Notes: a model not told the origin generated them from the letters alone. A stretch of 64,000 nucleotides of DNA from Pseudomonas sp. BP8 (GCF_017875955.1 NZ_JAGINK010000001.1:3936501-4000500); one strand, 5' to 3'. Positions 8,074 through 16,861 are shown, counted from the stretch's first letter. Made by a program: numbers and translations.

Positions 8074-9048
8074 TCAAGGGATCAGGATCAGCGCACCCTG
8101 CGATCGCCCTTGCTCAAGGTCGGCATGGGCCGTGGCCACGTCGGCCAGCGGATAGCGCCGCCAGATGCGCGGCTGGATGATACCGCTGACGACCGCCTCT
8201 AGCACATCTGTCGCACGTTGTTGATACGCCTGAACAGTGTGCGTGTGTGCCGCGAGCGATGGCCGCGTCAAGTACAGCGAACCCTTGGTATTGAGTGTGG
8301 CCACCTCGATGGGGTCTGGTGCACCCGAGGTGGCCCCGAACGACACCAGCAGGCCGCGCGGGCGCAAGGCGTCCAGCGAAGCGTTGAATGACACCTTGCC
8401 TACGCCGTCATACACCACGTCCACACCTTTTCCGTCAGTCAGGGCCCGGACCTGCGAAGCGAGCCGCTCGGCATCGAACACCAGCACGTGCTCGCAGCCC
8501 GCCGCCGCAGCGCGCTCGACGCTGTCGGGCTTGGACACCACGCCGATCACCCTCGCCCCGAGGTGCCGGGCCCACGGCACCATCAACTGGCCGAGGGCGC
8601 CGCCAGCACCATAGATCAGCACCTGGCTACCTGGGCCTACGGGGTATGTGGTCTTCAACAGATACTGGGCGGTGATCCCTTTGAACAGTACAGCTGCCGC
8701 CTGCTCGTCACTGATCGACGGCGGCAGCTTGACCAGCCGCTCGGCAGGATACAAGCGACCGCTGGAGTATCCACCCAAGGGGCCAGTGGCATAAGCAACC
8801 CGATCTCCGACCTGCAGGTTCTCGACGCCCTCACCCACGGCGGTAATCCGCCCGGCACCCTCCAGGCCAAGGCCGCTTGGCAGGCTCAAGCCTGCGCCAC
8901 TCTTGCGCTGCAGGACGTCCAGCGGGTTTACCCCTATTGCACTCTGCTCGAGCCAGACCTGGCCTGGGCCAGGCGCTTGCGGCTGCAGGGACTCCAGCCG
9001 CATCACCTCAGCGCTACCGGTGTCGGTCAGCAAGATTCGCGTGGTCAT
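8074..9048 (-). CDS. zinc-independent quinone oxidoreductase (QOR-like MDR family)
   Basis: Soluble medium-chain reductase of 324 residues, probably using NADPH to reduce quinones or enals. A GroES-like N-terminal domain (GVNPLDVLQRKSG, GLEGAGRITAVGEGV) precedes a Rossmann domain with LIYGAGGALGQLMVPWA near 144-160. The catalytic and structural zinc cysteines of alcohol dehydrogenases are absent, which fits the quinone reductase branch. AGGAGATCAGGC before the ATG sets the start. The gene is upstream of, and probably co-transcribed with, the LysR gene. The exact substrate cannot be told from sequence. Confidence 0.87.
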   Translation of the reverse strand: MTTRILLTDTGSAEVMRLESLQPQAPGPGQVWLEQSAIGVNPLDVLQRKSGAGLSLPSGLGLEGAGRITAVGEGVENLQVGDRVAYATGPLGGYSSGRLYPAERLVKLPPSISDEQAAAVLFKGITAQYLLKTTYPVGPGSQVLIYGAGGALGQLMVPWARHLGARVIGVVSKPDSVERAAAAGCEHVLVFDAERLASQVRALTDGKGVDVVYDGVGKVSFNASLDALRPRGLLVSFGATSGAPDPIEVATLNTKGSLYLTRPSLAAHTHTVQAYQQRATDVLEAVVSGIIQPRIWRRYPLADVATAHADLEQGRSQGALILIP

Positions 9049-9177
9049 GCCTGATCTCCTGAAGGAATAAACGATGTATTCAGGCTAATCAGTGCATAGG
9101 CATTGAGCAATTAGGGCTACTGCAGATCATTTCTGCACCAGGCGCAGCAATTATGCTCCCCGTCGGACTAGCGCGAA

Positions 9178-10392
9178 TCAGCAGCCACTCAACGCCGGTG
9201 CCCGGCGCTCACCGGCAAAGAACCACGGCCGCAGGCGCACACCGATCAGGTTGCCAGCATACGCCGCAACCAACCACAGCCAACCGTGCACGCTCCCTGA
9301 GGCGATCCCGCTGAAGTAGGCGCCGATGTTGCAGCCGTAGGCCAACCGCGAGCCATAGCCCAGCAGCAGCCCACCGATGACGGCGGCGACCAGCGAAGGC
9401 AACGGTATTTTCAGGCTCGGCGCAAAGCGCCCCGCCAGGCCTGCGGCGAGCAGCGCGCCGAGGACGATGCCGATGTCCATGACCGTGGTGATGTCCTGCC
9501 ACAGTGGCGCGGCCAGGGCCTTGGCATTGGCCGGTGCCTGCCAGAACACCCAGCTGCCGACGTCCACGCCCAGCCCGCTGAGGGTTTTCGCCCCCCACAG
9601 GGCAAACGCCGAGGTGATCCCCCACGGACGCCCTGCCAGAGCCAAGGTCGCGTAGTTCAGCAGTGCCAGGGCAATCGCCCCCCAGACCAGCGGCCAAGGC
9701 CCACGCAGGAAGCGCCGCAGGCCTTGATTTTCACTGGCCACGGGCACTTCGAGCTGGCCGTATCGGCGCTTTTCCAGCACCACCGTCAGCCAGGCGATCA
9801 GGCCGAACACTGCCACGCTCACCAGCAGGGCCGGCGCCACGCCCCAGGCCTGGACGATCGAGGTTGCCGGGAACGATGGCAACGCGAACCACCAGTCGGC
9901 GTGATGCGTGGCCGTCACCGAACCGATGATGAAGAACAGTAGGGTCACCAGCATCCGCGCATTGCCGCCGCCCACAGTGAACAGCGTGCCAGACGCACAA
10001 CCGCCACCCAATTGCATGCCGATACCGAAGATGAACGCCCCGAACACCACTGACACCCCGGCGGGTGCCACCAGACCGGTCACCGGGTTGCCGAACAGGC
10101 TGCCCGCCGACAGTGCCGGGAAGAACAGCAACACGGCCAGGGCCAGCATGACCATCTGTGCACGCAGGCCCGCGCCGCGCCGTTCAGTGATGAACACCCG
10201 CCAGGCCGAAGTGAAGCCGAAGGCGGCGTGATAGAGGGTAAGGCCCAGCGCCGCGCCGACGATCAGCAGCAGTACCTGCTTGAAGCCAGCGTTGAGATTG
10301 AGAAACCAAGCACCGGCCAGCAGCAGGGCCAGGGCGATAAGTGGCGCGCCCAGGCGGCGCGGTTCGGGTGTGGCGGTTGTGCAAAGGCCCAT
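9178..10392 (-). CDS. YeeE/YedE-family sulfur-compound transporter
   Basis: Integral membrane protein of 404 residues with about ten hydrophobic segments in two homologous halves. Each half carries the family signature with a conserved cysteine: GIGMQLGGGCASG at 123-135 (Cys132) and GYGSRLAYGCNIG at 345-357 (Cys354). Structurally known relatives (TsuA/YeeE) import thiosulfate through a path of such cysteines, so uptake of thiosulfate or another sulfur species is likely. There is no adjacent TusA-like gene, which often accompanies this family. The sulfur theme recurs in the region from 12.4 kb onward. Confidence 0.85.
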   Translation of the reverse strand: MGLCTTATPEPRRLGAPLIALALLLAGAWFLNLNAGFKQVLLLIVGAALGLTLYHAAFGFTSAWRVFITERRGAGLRAQMVMLALAVLLFFPALSAGSLFGNPVTGLVAPAGVSVVFGAFIFGIGMQLGGGCASGTLFTVGGGNARMLVTLLFFIIGSVTATHHADWWFALPSFPATSIVQAWGVAPALLVSVAVFGLIAWLTVVLEKRRYGQLEVPVASENQGLRRFLRGPWPLVWGAIALALLNYATLALAGRPWGITSAFALWGAKTLSGLGVDVGSWVFWQAPANAKALAAPLWQDITTVMDIGIVLGALLAAGLAGRFAPSLKIPLPSLVAAVIGGLLLGYGSRLAYGCNIGAYFSGIASGSVHGWLWLVAAYAGNLIGVRLRPWFFAGERRAPALSGC

Positions 10393-10523
10393 CGGAATAC
10401 TCGGATATCTGTGAAACGGGCGGCGAGTATAGCGCTGAGGGGCAGACAGCGCTTGTCGCGAGCATCGTCACCGGCCAGCATCGGGTCTAAGCTGGCACAC
10501 ATCACCTCGACGCCGGATCCCCC

Positions 10524-11222
10524 ATGCCCGCCCCGGAAACCACTCTTCAGCAAAGCTGGCAACACAACGCCAACGCTTGGATCACTGCCATCCGCAGCGG
10601 CGCGATCGAGAGCCGCCGCCAGGTCACTGACCAGGCGATCCTGCTGGCCATACTCGGCCGTCAACCTGATCGGGTACTGGACCTGGGATGCGGCGAGGGC
10701 TGGCTATTGCGGGCACTGGCAGACCGCGGTATCGAAACTGTCGGCGTGGATGGCGATGCCACCCTGGTAGCGGCCGCCCAGGCAGCAGGGGCGGACCCGG
10801 TGCACCTGGCCAGTTACGCGCAGGTGGTCGATGGCGACATGGATATTGGCAAGGGCTACGATCTGATCAGCGCCAATTTCGCCCTGCTCCACCAGGACAT
10901 CATCCCGCTACTGGCGGCATTGCGCGGGCTGCTCGGGCCTGGCGGTGCGCTGGTGATTCAGACCCTGCACCCCTGGAGCGTTGCCAACGGCGACTACCAG
11001 GACGGCTGGCGGGAAGAAACCTTCGCCGGTTATAGCGGCCAGTGGCAGCCGATGCCTTGGTACTTCCGGACCCTGTCCAGCTGGCTCACTGCGCTGGACA
11101 TGGCTGGCTTGAACCTGAGCAGCCTGCAGGAGCCACAGCATCCGCAGAGCCCGGTACCGCAGTCCTTGTTGCTGATCGCCGAAGAATCACTCAACGCACC
11201 CTGGCCGGCTGTCCGGAAGTAA
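10524..11222 (+). CDS. class I SAM-dependent methyltransferase
   Basis: A 232-residue Rossmann-fold methyltransferase with motif I LDLGCGEGW at 52-60, acidic motif II GVDGD at 74-78, and an FALLHQD segment after the fourth strand. The fold and the SAM site are clear, but the acceptor is not. The short N-terminal helix with SWQHNANAWI resembles small-molecule methyltransferases. The last 32 bp overlap the 3' end of the convergent propeller gene, so the two messages are complementary at their ends. Confidence 0.82.
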   Translation: MPAPETTLQQSWQHNANAWITAIRSGAIESRRQVTDQAILLAILGRQPDRVLDLGCGEGWLLRALADRGIETVGVDGDATLVAAAQAAGADPVHLASYAQVVDGDMDIGKGYDLISANFALLHQDIIPLLAALRGLLGPGGALVIQTLHPWSVANGDYQDGWREETFAGYSGQWQPMPWYFRTLSSWLTALDMAGLNLSSLQEPQHPQSPVPQSLLLIAEESLNAPWPAVRK

Positions 11223-12099
11223 TCTGGGCAGTGTCTGCGGTGACCGGCGGGGTCAGCTGCAGGACGCGATTACGACCGCCCTCGGCCAGCAGGTAGCCAC
11301 CCCTGCCATCGGCGACGATGGCCTGCGGCGCCTTGAGGAAGGTCAACATGGTGTGCCGCTGGCCGTCGCCGTCGATGCGCAACAGCCGCGCGCGGTGGGT
11401 CGAGTCCTCGCTGATCCACAAGCCGCGCTGGTCACACATCAGGAAGGTTGGATTACGCAGGTTGTCGACCACCACCGGGTCTTGGCCGTCATCGCTGAGC
11501 GCGCGGATCTTGCCCGCCGCTTTTTCGGTATAGAGCAGTCGCCCATCGTCGCAGCGAGTCAGGCCTTCGGTTTCGCTCAAGCCCGAGCGCAGTACGTCGA
11601 GCTGGCCGCTGCGCCAGTCATAGCGCATCAGCCGGCCATTGCCGCGACGGTCTTCGATCGCGTAGAGGTGCTCACCGTCGTTCCACAGGCCTTGCACGCT
11701 TTCGCCCTCGAACAACGGCGTGATCTGGCCGTCTCGCTGCAGGCTGACCGGTGCCCGGCCGCCCTCCTGGCTGAACACCCAACCACCCTCGGCGGCCACC
11801 ATGCCATCGGGCTTGGACAGCCCCTCGACCAGCACGACCCGATCGTCTTGCGCGGTGATCTTGATAATGCTGCCGCGGCCGTCGTCCAGTTCGCGACTGA
11901 CCAGCAGGCTGCCGTCAGCCAGCGGTAGCAGCGAAGCGGCCTTGGCAACAGAAGTATGCAGGACCTTGACCTGCCAGCCCTCGCCGGCCTGGACCGGATA
12001 GAAACCCTGCCAGGCGAAAAAACCCAGCGCGCTGACCACGACCGCGGCAGTCGTGCCCAACAGTATGCGTACACCACGCATGCGCAAAACCTGCACCAT
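11191..12099 (-). CDS. membrane-anchored beta-propeller (SMP-30/NHL-like) protein
   Basis: A 302-residue protein with an N-terminal hydrophobic anchor (ILLGTTAAVVVSALGFFAW, residues about 12-30) followed by repeated four-strand blades with D-G-R and GNGRLMRYDW-type turns. This is typical of six-bladed SMP-30/strictosidine-synthase-like propellers facing the periplasm. The start at 12099 follows AGAGGAG; longer in-frame extensions lack such a site. An enzyme (lactonase-like) or a binding role is possible, but I do not assign one. Confidence 0.72.
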   Translation of the reverse strand: MVQVLRMRGVRILLGTTAAVVVSALGFFAWQGFYPVQAGEGWQVKVLHTSVAKAASLLPLADGSLLVSRELDDGRGSIIKITAQDDRVVLVEGLSKPDGMVAAEGGWVFSQEGGRAPVSLQRDGQITPLFEGESVQGLWNDGEHLYAIEDRRGNGRLMRYDWRSGQLDVLRSGLSETEGLTRCDDGRLLYTEKAAGKIRALSDDGQDPVVVDNLRNPTFLMCDQRGLWISEDSTHRARLLRIDGDGQRHTMLTFLKAPQAIVADGRGGYLLAEGGRNRVLQLTPPVTADTAQITSGQPARVR

Positions 12100-12432
12100 C
12101 CACTGACTCCTCTGAATGGTGGCGATCCTAGCAAGGGGATGTGAAAAAAATGTCGAGCGCCTTCGCTGGGCAAGTCCCCGGAGAGCACCGCTAACCCCCT
12201 TTGGGCTGCGCCGTCGCGCAGAGAACACAGTGGTGAATGCGGCAGGTGCCCTGTAGGAGCGCTGAATCAATGAGCTGACGTTAGTCGTTTAGATAAGGCC
12301 GCCCTTACCAACACAAAAGGATATAAAAAGAACAAAACAATCTAACCAAATGGAATTAAAAAATTGAAAGCAACGGGCCATCTCCTTACGCTGGATCACA
12401 CATTCCCAGCCCCCCGCCCAGGAGCGATTCCC
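12100..12432. other. intergenic region with no gene seen
   Basis: This divergent gap of 333 bp holds only a single truncated REP-like scrap (CCCTGTAGGAGCGCTGAATC near 12250) and an AT-rich tract at 12305-12365. That tract is likely to contain the promoter of the binding-protein gene. No open frame here has a credible start. Confidence 0.6.
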
Positions 12433-13413
12433 GTGTCCAACCGTGCCTTCTCCCCCCTTCGCCGCCTGCTGCTCGGCGGCCTGCTGGCCAGCGTTGCCAG
12501 TGCCCTCCTGCCGTGGTCCAACGCCATCGCCGATGACGCCAAGACCTTGCGCATCGGCTACCAGAAGTTCAACAGCGTCAACATCCTCAAGGGCAGTGGC
12601 GCCCTTGAGAAAGCCCTGGCACCACAAGGGGTAAAAGTCAGCTGGCACGAGTTCGCCGCCGGGCCGCAACTGCTCGAAGCCCTCAGCACGGGCGCCATCG
12701 ACCTCGGCCATGCGGCAGACGCGCCCTCGGTGTTCGCCCAAGCTGCCGGCAAGCCGGTGGTCTACCTGGCCGCCGAGCAACCCTACCCACGCGGCATCGG
12801 CCTGGTTGTGCGCGAGCAGGATCACATCACCAGCATCCAGGACCTCAAAGGCAAGCGGGTCGCCACCGGACGCGGCTGGAATGCCCAGTACCTGCTGGCC
12901 GTGGCCCTGCAGCAAGCCGGCCTGACCTACCAGGACATCACCCCCGCCTACGTCAACAACGCTGCCGATGCCGTCGCCGCCCTGCAGTCGGGCAGCGTCC
13001 AGGCCTCGACCCTGTGGGACCCGTTCCTCGCCGCCGCCGAAGCCCAGCCAGGCCTGAAGAACCTGCGCGATGGCAGTGGCCTGACCAACAACCGCACCTT
13101 CTACTTGTCTACCGCCAGCTTCGCCGACCAGCACCGCGAGCTGCTCAAGACCTTCTTCAGCGAACTGTCGAAAGTCAGCCAGTGGGCCAACGCCAAGCCA
13201 GCCGAGGTCGCCAGCCTGCTCGCGCCGCAACTGGGGATCAACGCCAATATCCTCGAAGTGGCCAGCGAACGCCGCAACTACAACGCGGTGGCGATTACCT
13301 CGCAGATCGTCGCCGAGCAACAGAAACTGGCCGATACCTTCCAGGGCCTGGGGCTGATCCCGCACAAGCTCAGCGTGGCTGACGCGGTCTACCCAACCGC
13401 CGTGCTGCCCTGA
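12433..13413 (+). CDS. ABC transporter periplasmic binding protein, sulfonate/taurine type (SsuA-like)
   Basis: A 326-residue secreted binding protein. The GTG start at 12433 follows AGGAG and gives a clean signal peptide (RRLLLGGLLASVASALLPW...AIA). An upstream TTG at 12364 would bury the signal sequence and has no ribosome site. The mature protein matches the NitT/TauA/SsuA class (LRIGYQKFNSVNILKGSGALEKAL; the QKFN segment resembles SsuA). It probably captures sulfonates or sulfate esters. The permease and ATPase genes are absent from the window. It is followed after 29 bp by an FMN-dependent monooxygenase gene, a pairing typical of sulfur-starvation genes. Confidence 0.88.
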   Translation: MSNRAFSPLRRLLLGGLLASVASALLPWSNAIADDAKTLRIGYQKFNSVNILKGSGALEKALAPQGVKVSWHEFAAGPQLLEALSTGAIDLGHAADAPSVFAQAAGKPVVYLAAEQPYPRGIGLVVREQDHITSIQDLKGKRVATGRGWNAQYLLAVALQQAGLTYQDITPAYVNNAADAVAALQSGSVQASTLWDPFLAAAEAQPGLKNLRDGSGLTNNRTFYLSTASFADQHRELLKTFFSELSKVSQWANAKPAEVASLLAPQLGINANILEVASERRNYNAVAITSQIVAEQQKLADTFQGLGLIPHKLSVADAVYPTAVLP

Positions 13414-13442
13414 CTTACGCCCCGCGCCAAAGGATGCCTCGC

Positions 13443-14807
13443 ATGTCGCGCCCGATCCGCTTCAACGCCTTCAGCATGAACGCCGCCAGCCACCAGTCCC
13501 CCGGTCTCTGGCGCCACCCGCGCAATACCAGCGTGGCGTTCAATCGCCTGGATTACTGGACCGACCTCGCCCGCCTGCTCGAGCGCGGCCTGTTCGATGC
13601 ACTGTTCATCGCCGACGTGCTGGGCATCTATGACGTCTACCAGGGCGGGCCGCACGCCGCCCTGCGCGGCGGCGTGCAAGTGCCGGTAAATGACCCGCTG
13701 TTGCTGGTCCCGGCCATGGCCGGGGTGACCGAGCACCTGGGCTTTGGCGTGACCTTTTCACTGACCTATGAGCACCCCTACCCGTTCGCCCGACGCATGT
13801 CGACCCTCGACCACCTGACTAACGGCCGAGTCGGCTGGAACATCGTCACGGGCTACCTGGACAGCGCCGCCCGCAACCTCGGCCTGCCCCGTCAGCTCGG
13901 CCACGACCAACGCTACGACCTGGCCGATGAATACCTGCAAGTGCTGTACAAATTGTGGGAAAAAAGCTGGGAAGACGATGCGGTGGTGCTCGAACGCGAT
14001 AGCGGTCGCTACATCGAGCCTTCGCGGGTACACCCGATTCGCCACGCCGGTGAACACTTCCAGGTGCCCGGCATGCACCTCTGCCAACCGTCACCGCAGC
14101 GCACCCCGGTGCTGTTCCAGGCGGGCGCTTCGGCGCGCGGCCAGGCGTTTGCCGCGCAACATGCCGAGTGCGTATTCATCAGTGGGCCATCGCCGACGGT
14201 ACTGCGCCGCTATGCTGACGGCGTGCGTCAGGCCAGCGAGGCGGCCGGGCGCGGCCGTGACGAAGTGCTGATCTATGCCCAGGCCCTGTTGATCGTCGGC
14301 ACCACCCGCGAGGAAGCCGAAGCGCGGTTCGCCGAGTACCGACGCTATGTCGACCTCGATGCCGCGCTGGCCCTGCTGTCTGGCTGGACCGGCATCGACT
14401 TCGCCGGGCTCGATCCGGATGCGCTGATCGAATACGTCGAAAACGATGCCGGACGCGCCGCGCTGGCAGCGTTCACCGCCGCTGACCCGACGCGCCGCTG
14501 GACGGTTCGCGAGGCCGCCGAATTCATCGGCCTCGGTGGTCGTGGCCCGGTACTGGTGGGATCGGCCAGTGACATTGCCGACCAACTGGAGACCTGGCTG
14601 GACCAGACCGGCATCGACGGTTTCAACCTGACCTATGCCGTACAACCAGACGACCTGCGCAACGTCGTCGACTTGTTGATCCCCGAGTTGCAACGCCGTG
14701 GCCGCTATCGCCAGGGCTACCAGGACGGCACGCTACGGCACAAGCTGTTCGGCCAGGGTGATCACCTGCCTGAACAGCATGCCGGGCGCCAGGTTCACAT
14801 TCAGTAA
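13443..14807 (+). CDS. FMN-dependent monooxygenase, NtaA/SnaA/DszA family
   Basis: A 454-residue bacterial-luciferase-like monooxygenase, expected to use FMNH2 from a separate reductase to cleave a C-S bond or oxidise a related substrate. Family landmarks are the AFSMNAASHQSPGLWRHP opening, LTNGRVGWNIVTGYLDSAA in the centre, and FQAGASARGQAFAAQHAE. The ATG at 13443 is favoured because CCAAAGGA sits at a normal spacing; an ATG three codons upstream is also possible. It shares a strand with the binding protein, 29 bp away. Relatives act on dibenzothiophene sulfone, dimethyl sulfide or nitrilotriacetate, so the substrate is open, but the setting favours organosulfur. Confidence 0.87.
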   Translation: MSRPIRFNAFSMNAASHQSPGLWRHPRNTSVAFNRLDYWTDLARLLERGLFDALFIADVLGIYDVYQGGPHAALRGGVQVPVNDPLLLVPAMAGVTEHLGFGVTFSLTYEHPYPFARRMSTLDHLTNGRVGWNIVTGYLDSAARNLGLPRQLGHDQRYDLADEYLQVLYKLWEKSWEDDAVVLERDSGRYIEPSRVHPIRHAGEHFQVPGMHLCQPSPQRTPVLFQAGASARGQAFAAQHAECVFISGPSPTVLRRYADGVRQASEAAGRGRDEVLIYAQALLIVGTTREEAEARFAEYRRYVDLDAALALLSGWTGIDFAGLDPDALIEYVENDAGRAALAAFTAADPTRRWTVREAAEFIGLGGRGPVLVGSASDIADQLETWLDQTGIDGFNLTYAVQPDDLRNVVDLLIPELQRRGRYRQGYQDGTLRHKLFGQGDHLPEQHAGRQVHIQ

Positions 14808-14847
14808 TCAAATAGCGGGTATTTCAACATTTAATTTGTGGATGGCC

Positions 14848-14900
14848 ATGCACGGACCCTATCCTGTCCGTGCATCCCCTGCGGCGCACCGGCCGGTGCG
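14848..14900. promoter_or_regulatory. two stacked palindromes before the bicupin gene
   Basis: A perfect 10-bp inverted repeat, ATGCACGGAC / GTCCGTGCAT with an 8-bp spacer (14848-14875), is followed 9 bp later by the perfect 16-bp palindrome CGCACCGGCCGGTGCG (14885-14900). They lie 41-93 bp before the start of the next gene. Either regulator binding or mRNA structure could explain them. Confidence 0.55.
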
Positions 14901-14940
14901 GTTTCCGGCACGGGGAGAGAACAACAAGTCGAGACTGTCC

Positions 14941-15777
14941 ATGTCGAATCATTCCTACTTCGCCCCCCACGGTGGGCACCCGGCTCAGACCGAGCTGCTG
15001 ACTGACCGTGCCATGTTCACCGAAGCCTACGCCGTGATCCCCAAGGGCGTGATGCGTGACATCGTCACCAGCCACCTGCCGTTCTGGGACAAGATGCGCA
15101 TGTGGGTCATCGCCCGCCCGCTGACTGGCTTTGCCGAGACCTTCTCGCAGTACATCGTTGAAGTGGCGCCCGAGGGTGGCAGCGAGCGTCCTGAGCTGGA
15201 CACCAATGCCGAAGCAGTGCTGTTCATCGTCGAGGGTGAACTCGACATCACCCTGGAAGGCACCAACCACACCCTGACCCCAGGCGGCTATGCCTTTATC
15301 GCCCCCGGCGCCGTCTGGAGCCTGCGCAACCACAGCAAGTCCAACGTCACCTTCCACTGGCTGCGCAAGCACTACCAGCGGGTTGAAGGCCTGGACCTGC
15401 CGGCCTCCTTCGTCACCCACCGCGACAAGGCCCAGGTCATCGAAATGCCGGGCACCGACGGCGCCTGGAAAACCACCCGCTTCGTCGACATGGCCGACAT
15501 GCGCCACGACATGCACGTCAACATCGTGACCTTCCAGCCGGGCGGCGTAATTCCGTTCGCGGAAACCCACGTCATGGAACATGGCCTGTATGTCCTGGAA
15601 GGCAAGGCGGTCTACCGCCTCAACCAGGACTGGGTCGAGGTCGAGGCCGGTGATTTCATGTGGCTGCGCGCATTCTGCCCGCAAGCCTGCTACTCCGGCG
15701 GCCCAGGCCCGTTCAGCTACCTGCTGTACAAAGACGTCAACCGCCACGTGCACCTGACCCTCAACCCCAACCGTTGA
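14941..15777 (+). CDS. (S)-ureidoglycine aminohydrolase-like bicupin
   Basis: A 278-residue protein of two cupin domains (about 60-145 and 190-275). The C-terminal cupin shows the manganese-ligand pattern of ureidoglycine aminohydrolase, ETHVMEH (Glu208, His210, His214) and a glutamine in FCPQAC (Gln248). The enzyme converts (S)-ureidoglycine to (S)-ureidoglycolate plus ammonia in purine (allantoin) catabolism. The length matches the AllE family. It stands 133 bp after a monooxygenase gene, on the same strand but behind two palindromes, so it may have its own promoter. No other allantoin gene is in the window, although the urease operon lies 12 kb away. The start at 14941 has only a weak ribosome site. 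Confidence 0.85.
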   Translation: MSNHSYFAPHGGHPAQTELLTDRAMFTEAYAVIPKGVMRDIVTSHLPFWDKMRMWVIARPLTGFAETFSQYIVEVAPEGGSERPELDTNAEAVLFIVEGELDITLEGTNHTLTPGGYAFIAPGAVWSLRNHSKSNVTFHWLRKHYQRVEGLDLPASFVTHRDKAQVIEMPGTDGAWKTTRFVDMADMRHDMHVNIVTFQPGGVIPFAETHVMEHGLYVLEGKAVYRLNQDWVEVEAGDFMWLRAFCPQACYSGGPGPFSYLLYKDVNRHVHLTLNPNR

Positions 15778-15793
15778 GCCCAGGCTGCTAGCT

Positions 15794-15822
15794 GCAAGCC
15801 CGCCTTGATGGCGGGCTTTGCG
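15794..15822 (+). terminator. rho-independent terminator after the bicupin gene
   Basis: CAAGCCCGCC-TTGAT-GGCGGGCTTTGCGTTT gives an 8-bp GC stem with a short loop and a T-rich tail, ending about 40 bp after the bicupin stop codon. Confidence 0.8.
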
Positions 15823-16021
15823 TTTCTACCGCTATCGTGTTCAAGGTGCGCAGCGAGCGCCCGAACTGCCTCTTTGTGATGCGGCGTGTTGCGGGCTTTG
15901 TTCTATGCCGGGCGCTGCAGGCTGGGCGATTCAACCTTGGACTGCCTGTAATCAAGTTGAACAACTATCCGCTAAAACTCTCAAAACCTTCATGTCCGCA
16001 CCTTTTCGCAAGGAGCTGCCC

Positions 16022-16051
16022 ATGTTCGTCCAAAAGCATCATGAGCCATGA
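16022..16051 (+). CDS. nine-codon leader ORF overlapping the next gene
   Basis: ATG at 16022 encodes MFVQKHHEP and stops at TGA 16049-16051, which overlaps the next gene's ATG at 16048 as ATGA. It has the best ribosome binding site in the area (AAGGAG at 16010-16015, six bases before the ATG), while the downstream gene has none. This suggests translational coupling through a leader peptide. Confidence 0.5.
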   Translation: MFVQKHHEP

Positions 16052-16335
16052 ATACTCGCTACCGCGCGCTCAGCGCTAATCTGGAACTGGACTACGTTCG
16101 GGATACCTTTCTCGGCCCGGTGGCGCACCGCGCTCAATGCCAGGTACAAGTCGCCACCATGACCCTGCGCGGTTGCCCTGCCCTGCGGCTGCACGTGTCG
16201 CCACCGATCCCGGCAAAACTTGATTGCGCCCACAGTGTGGCCTTTACCTGGGAAGGGCGAAGTTACCGTGGCGTGGTAGGTGACCACAGTAAATGCGGTG
16301 ATGGCGGATTAAACCTGATACTCGAGCTGCGCTGA
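16048..16335 (+). CDS. small protein of unknown function, coupled to a leader ORF
   Basis: A 95-residue soluble protein without signal peptide or membrane segment. Its central part is beta-rich (CQVQVATMTLRGCPALRLHVSPP) and its C-terminal part contains FTWEGRSYRGVVGD. Four cysteines are spread through it. I cannot place it in a family with confidence; a PilZ-like or other small beta-barrel is possible from the RGVVGD-type turn. The ATG at 16048 lacks its own Shine-Dalgarno sequence and overlaps the stop of a nine-codon ORF that has a strong one, which supports expression by reinitiation. Confidence 0.6.
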   Translation: MNTRYRALSANLELDYVRDTFLGPVAHRAQCQVQVATMTLRGCPALRLHVSPPIPAKLDCAHSVAFTWEGRSYRGVVGDHSKCGDGGLNLILELR

Positions 16336-16385
16336 ACAACAGATGCGCCCGGCCAGCCTTGGCTGACCGAGGCACCGGGAGGTGA

Positions 16386-16652
16386 TCAGGCGCTTGCCTT
16401 GGCAGCGCTCACGTGATGGGCCAGGCGCTGTTCGGCGCGCAGTTGCGCAACCAGCCCTGCCAGATCACGGCAGCTGTTGAGGCTAGCGAGTGGGACATCC
16501 TTGAGGGTCACGCAATCCTTGAGGCTCTGCCCCTCACCCAGCCGAATGGTCAGGTTGGTCCCGTCAGGGCAAATCACTTCACACCGATCAGGCAGGCAGG
16601 CCTGTTCGATGATTTGCCGCATTTCCAGCATCGAAACACCAATCAACGACAT
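16386..16652 (-). CDS. DUF1652-type small protein
   Basis: An 88-residue protein that fits the small Pseudomonas DUF1652 group: an opening helix MLEMRQIIEQACLPDRCEV, a short beta segment with TNLTIRL, and a closing helix LNSCRDLAGLVAQLRAEQ. The start at 16652 is chosen for GAGAGGG upstream; a longer in-frame extension to 16778 has no such site. The function of the family is not known to me. It is transcribed convergently with the small coupled gene. Confidence 0.68.
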   Translation of the reverse strand: MSLIGVSMLEMRQIIEQACLPDRCEVICPDGTNLTIRLGEGQSLKDCVTLKDVPLASLNSCRDLAGLVAQLRAEQRLAHHVSAAKASA

Positions 16653-16861
16653 GGTACGACCCTCTCTTTCCAGGATGGCCTGTTGTGTGTAATTACGCCG
16701 TTTGGGGGCTAGACGCCAATTGATAGTGCGCATGTCCTGTCGCAGGTCCATTCGCCAGGACAATCTGTGCACCAGCAATCCTCTAGCACCTTAGTGGAAG
16801 ATGTCCGATGGCCGGCGACCGTTCGTTCGACTGGCTGGAGCAAACGACGGGCGGTCGAAGG

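Noticed and set aside
15837..16079. An open frame of about 80 codons after the bicupin terminator
   Set aside because: It has no ribosome site, begins inside the terminator flank and overlaps the leader ORF and next gene in another frame.
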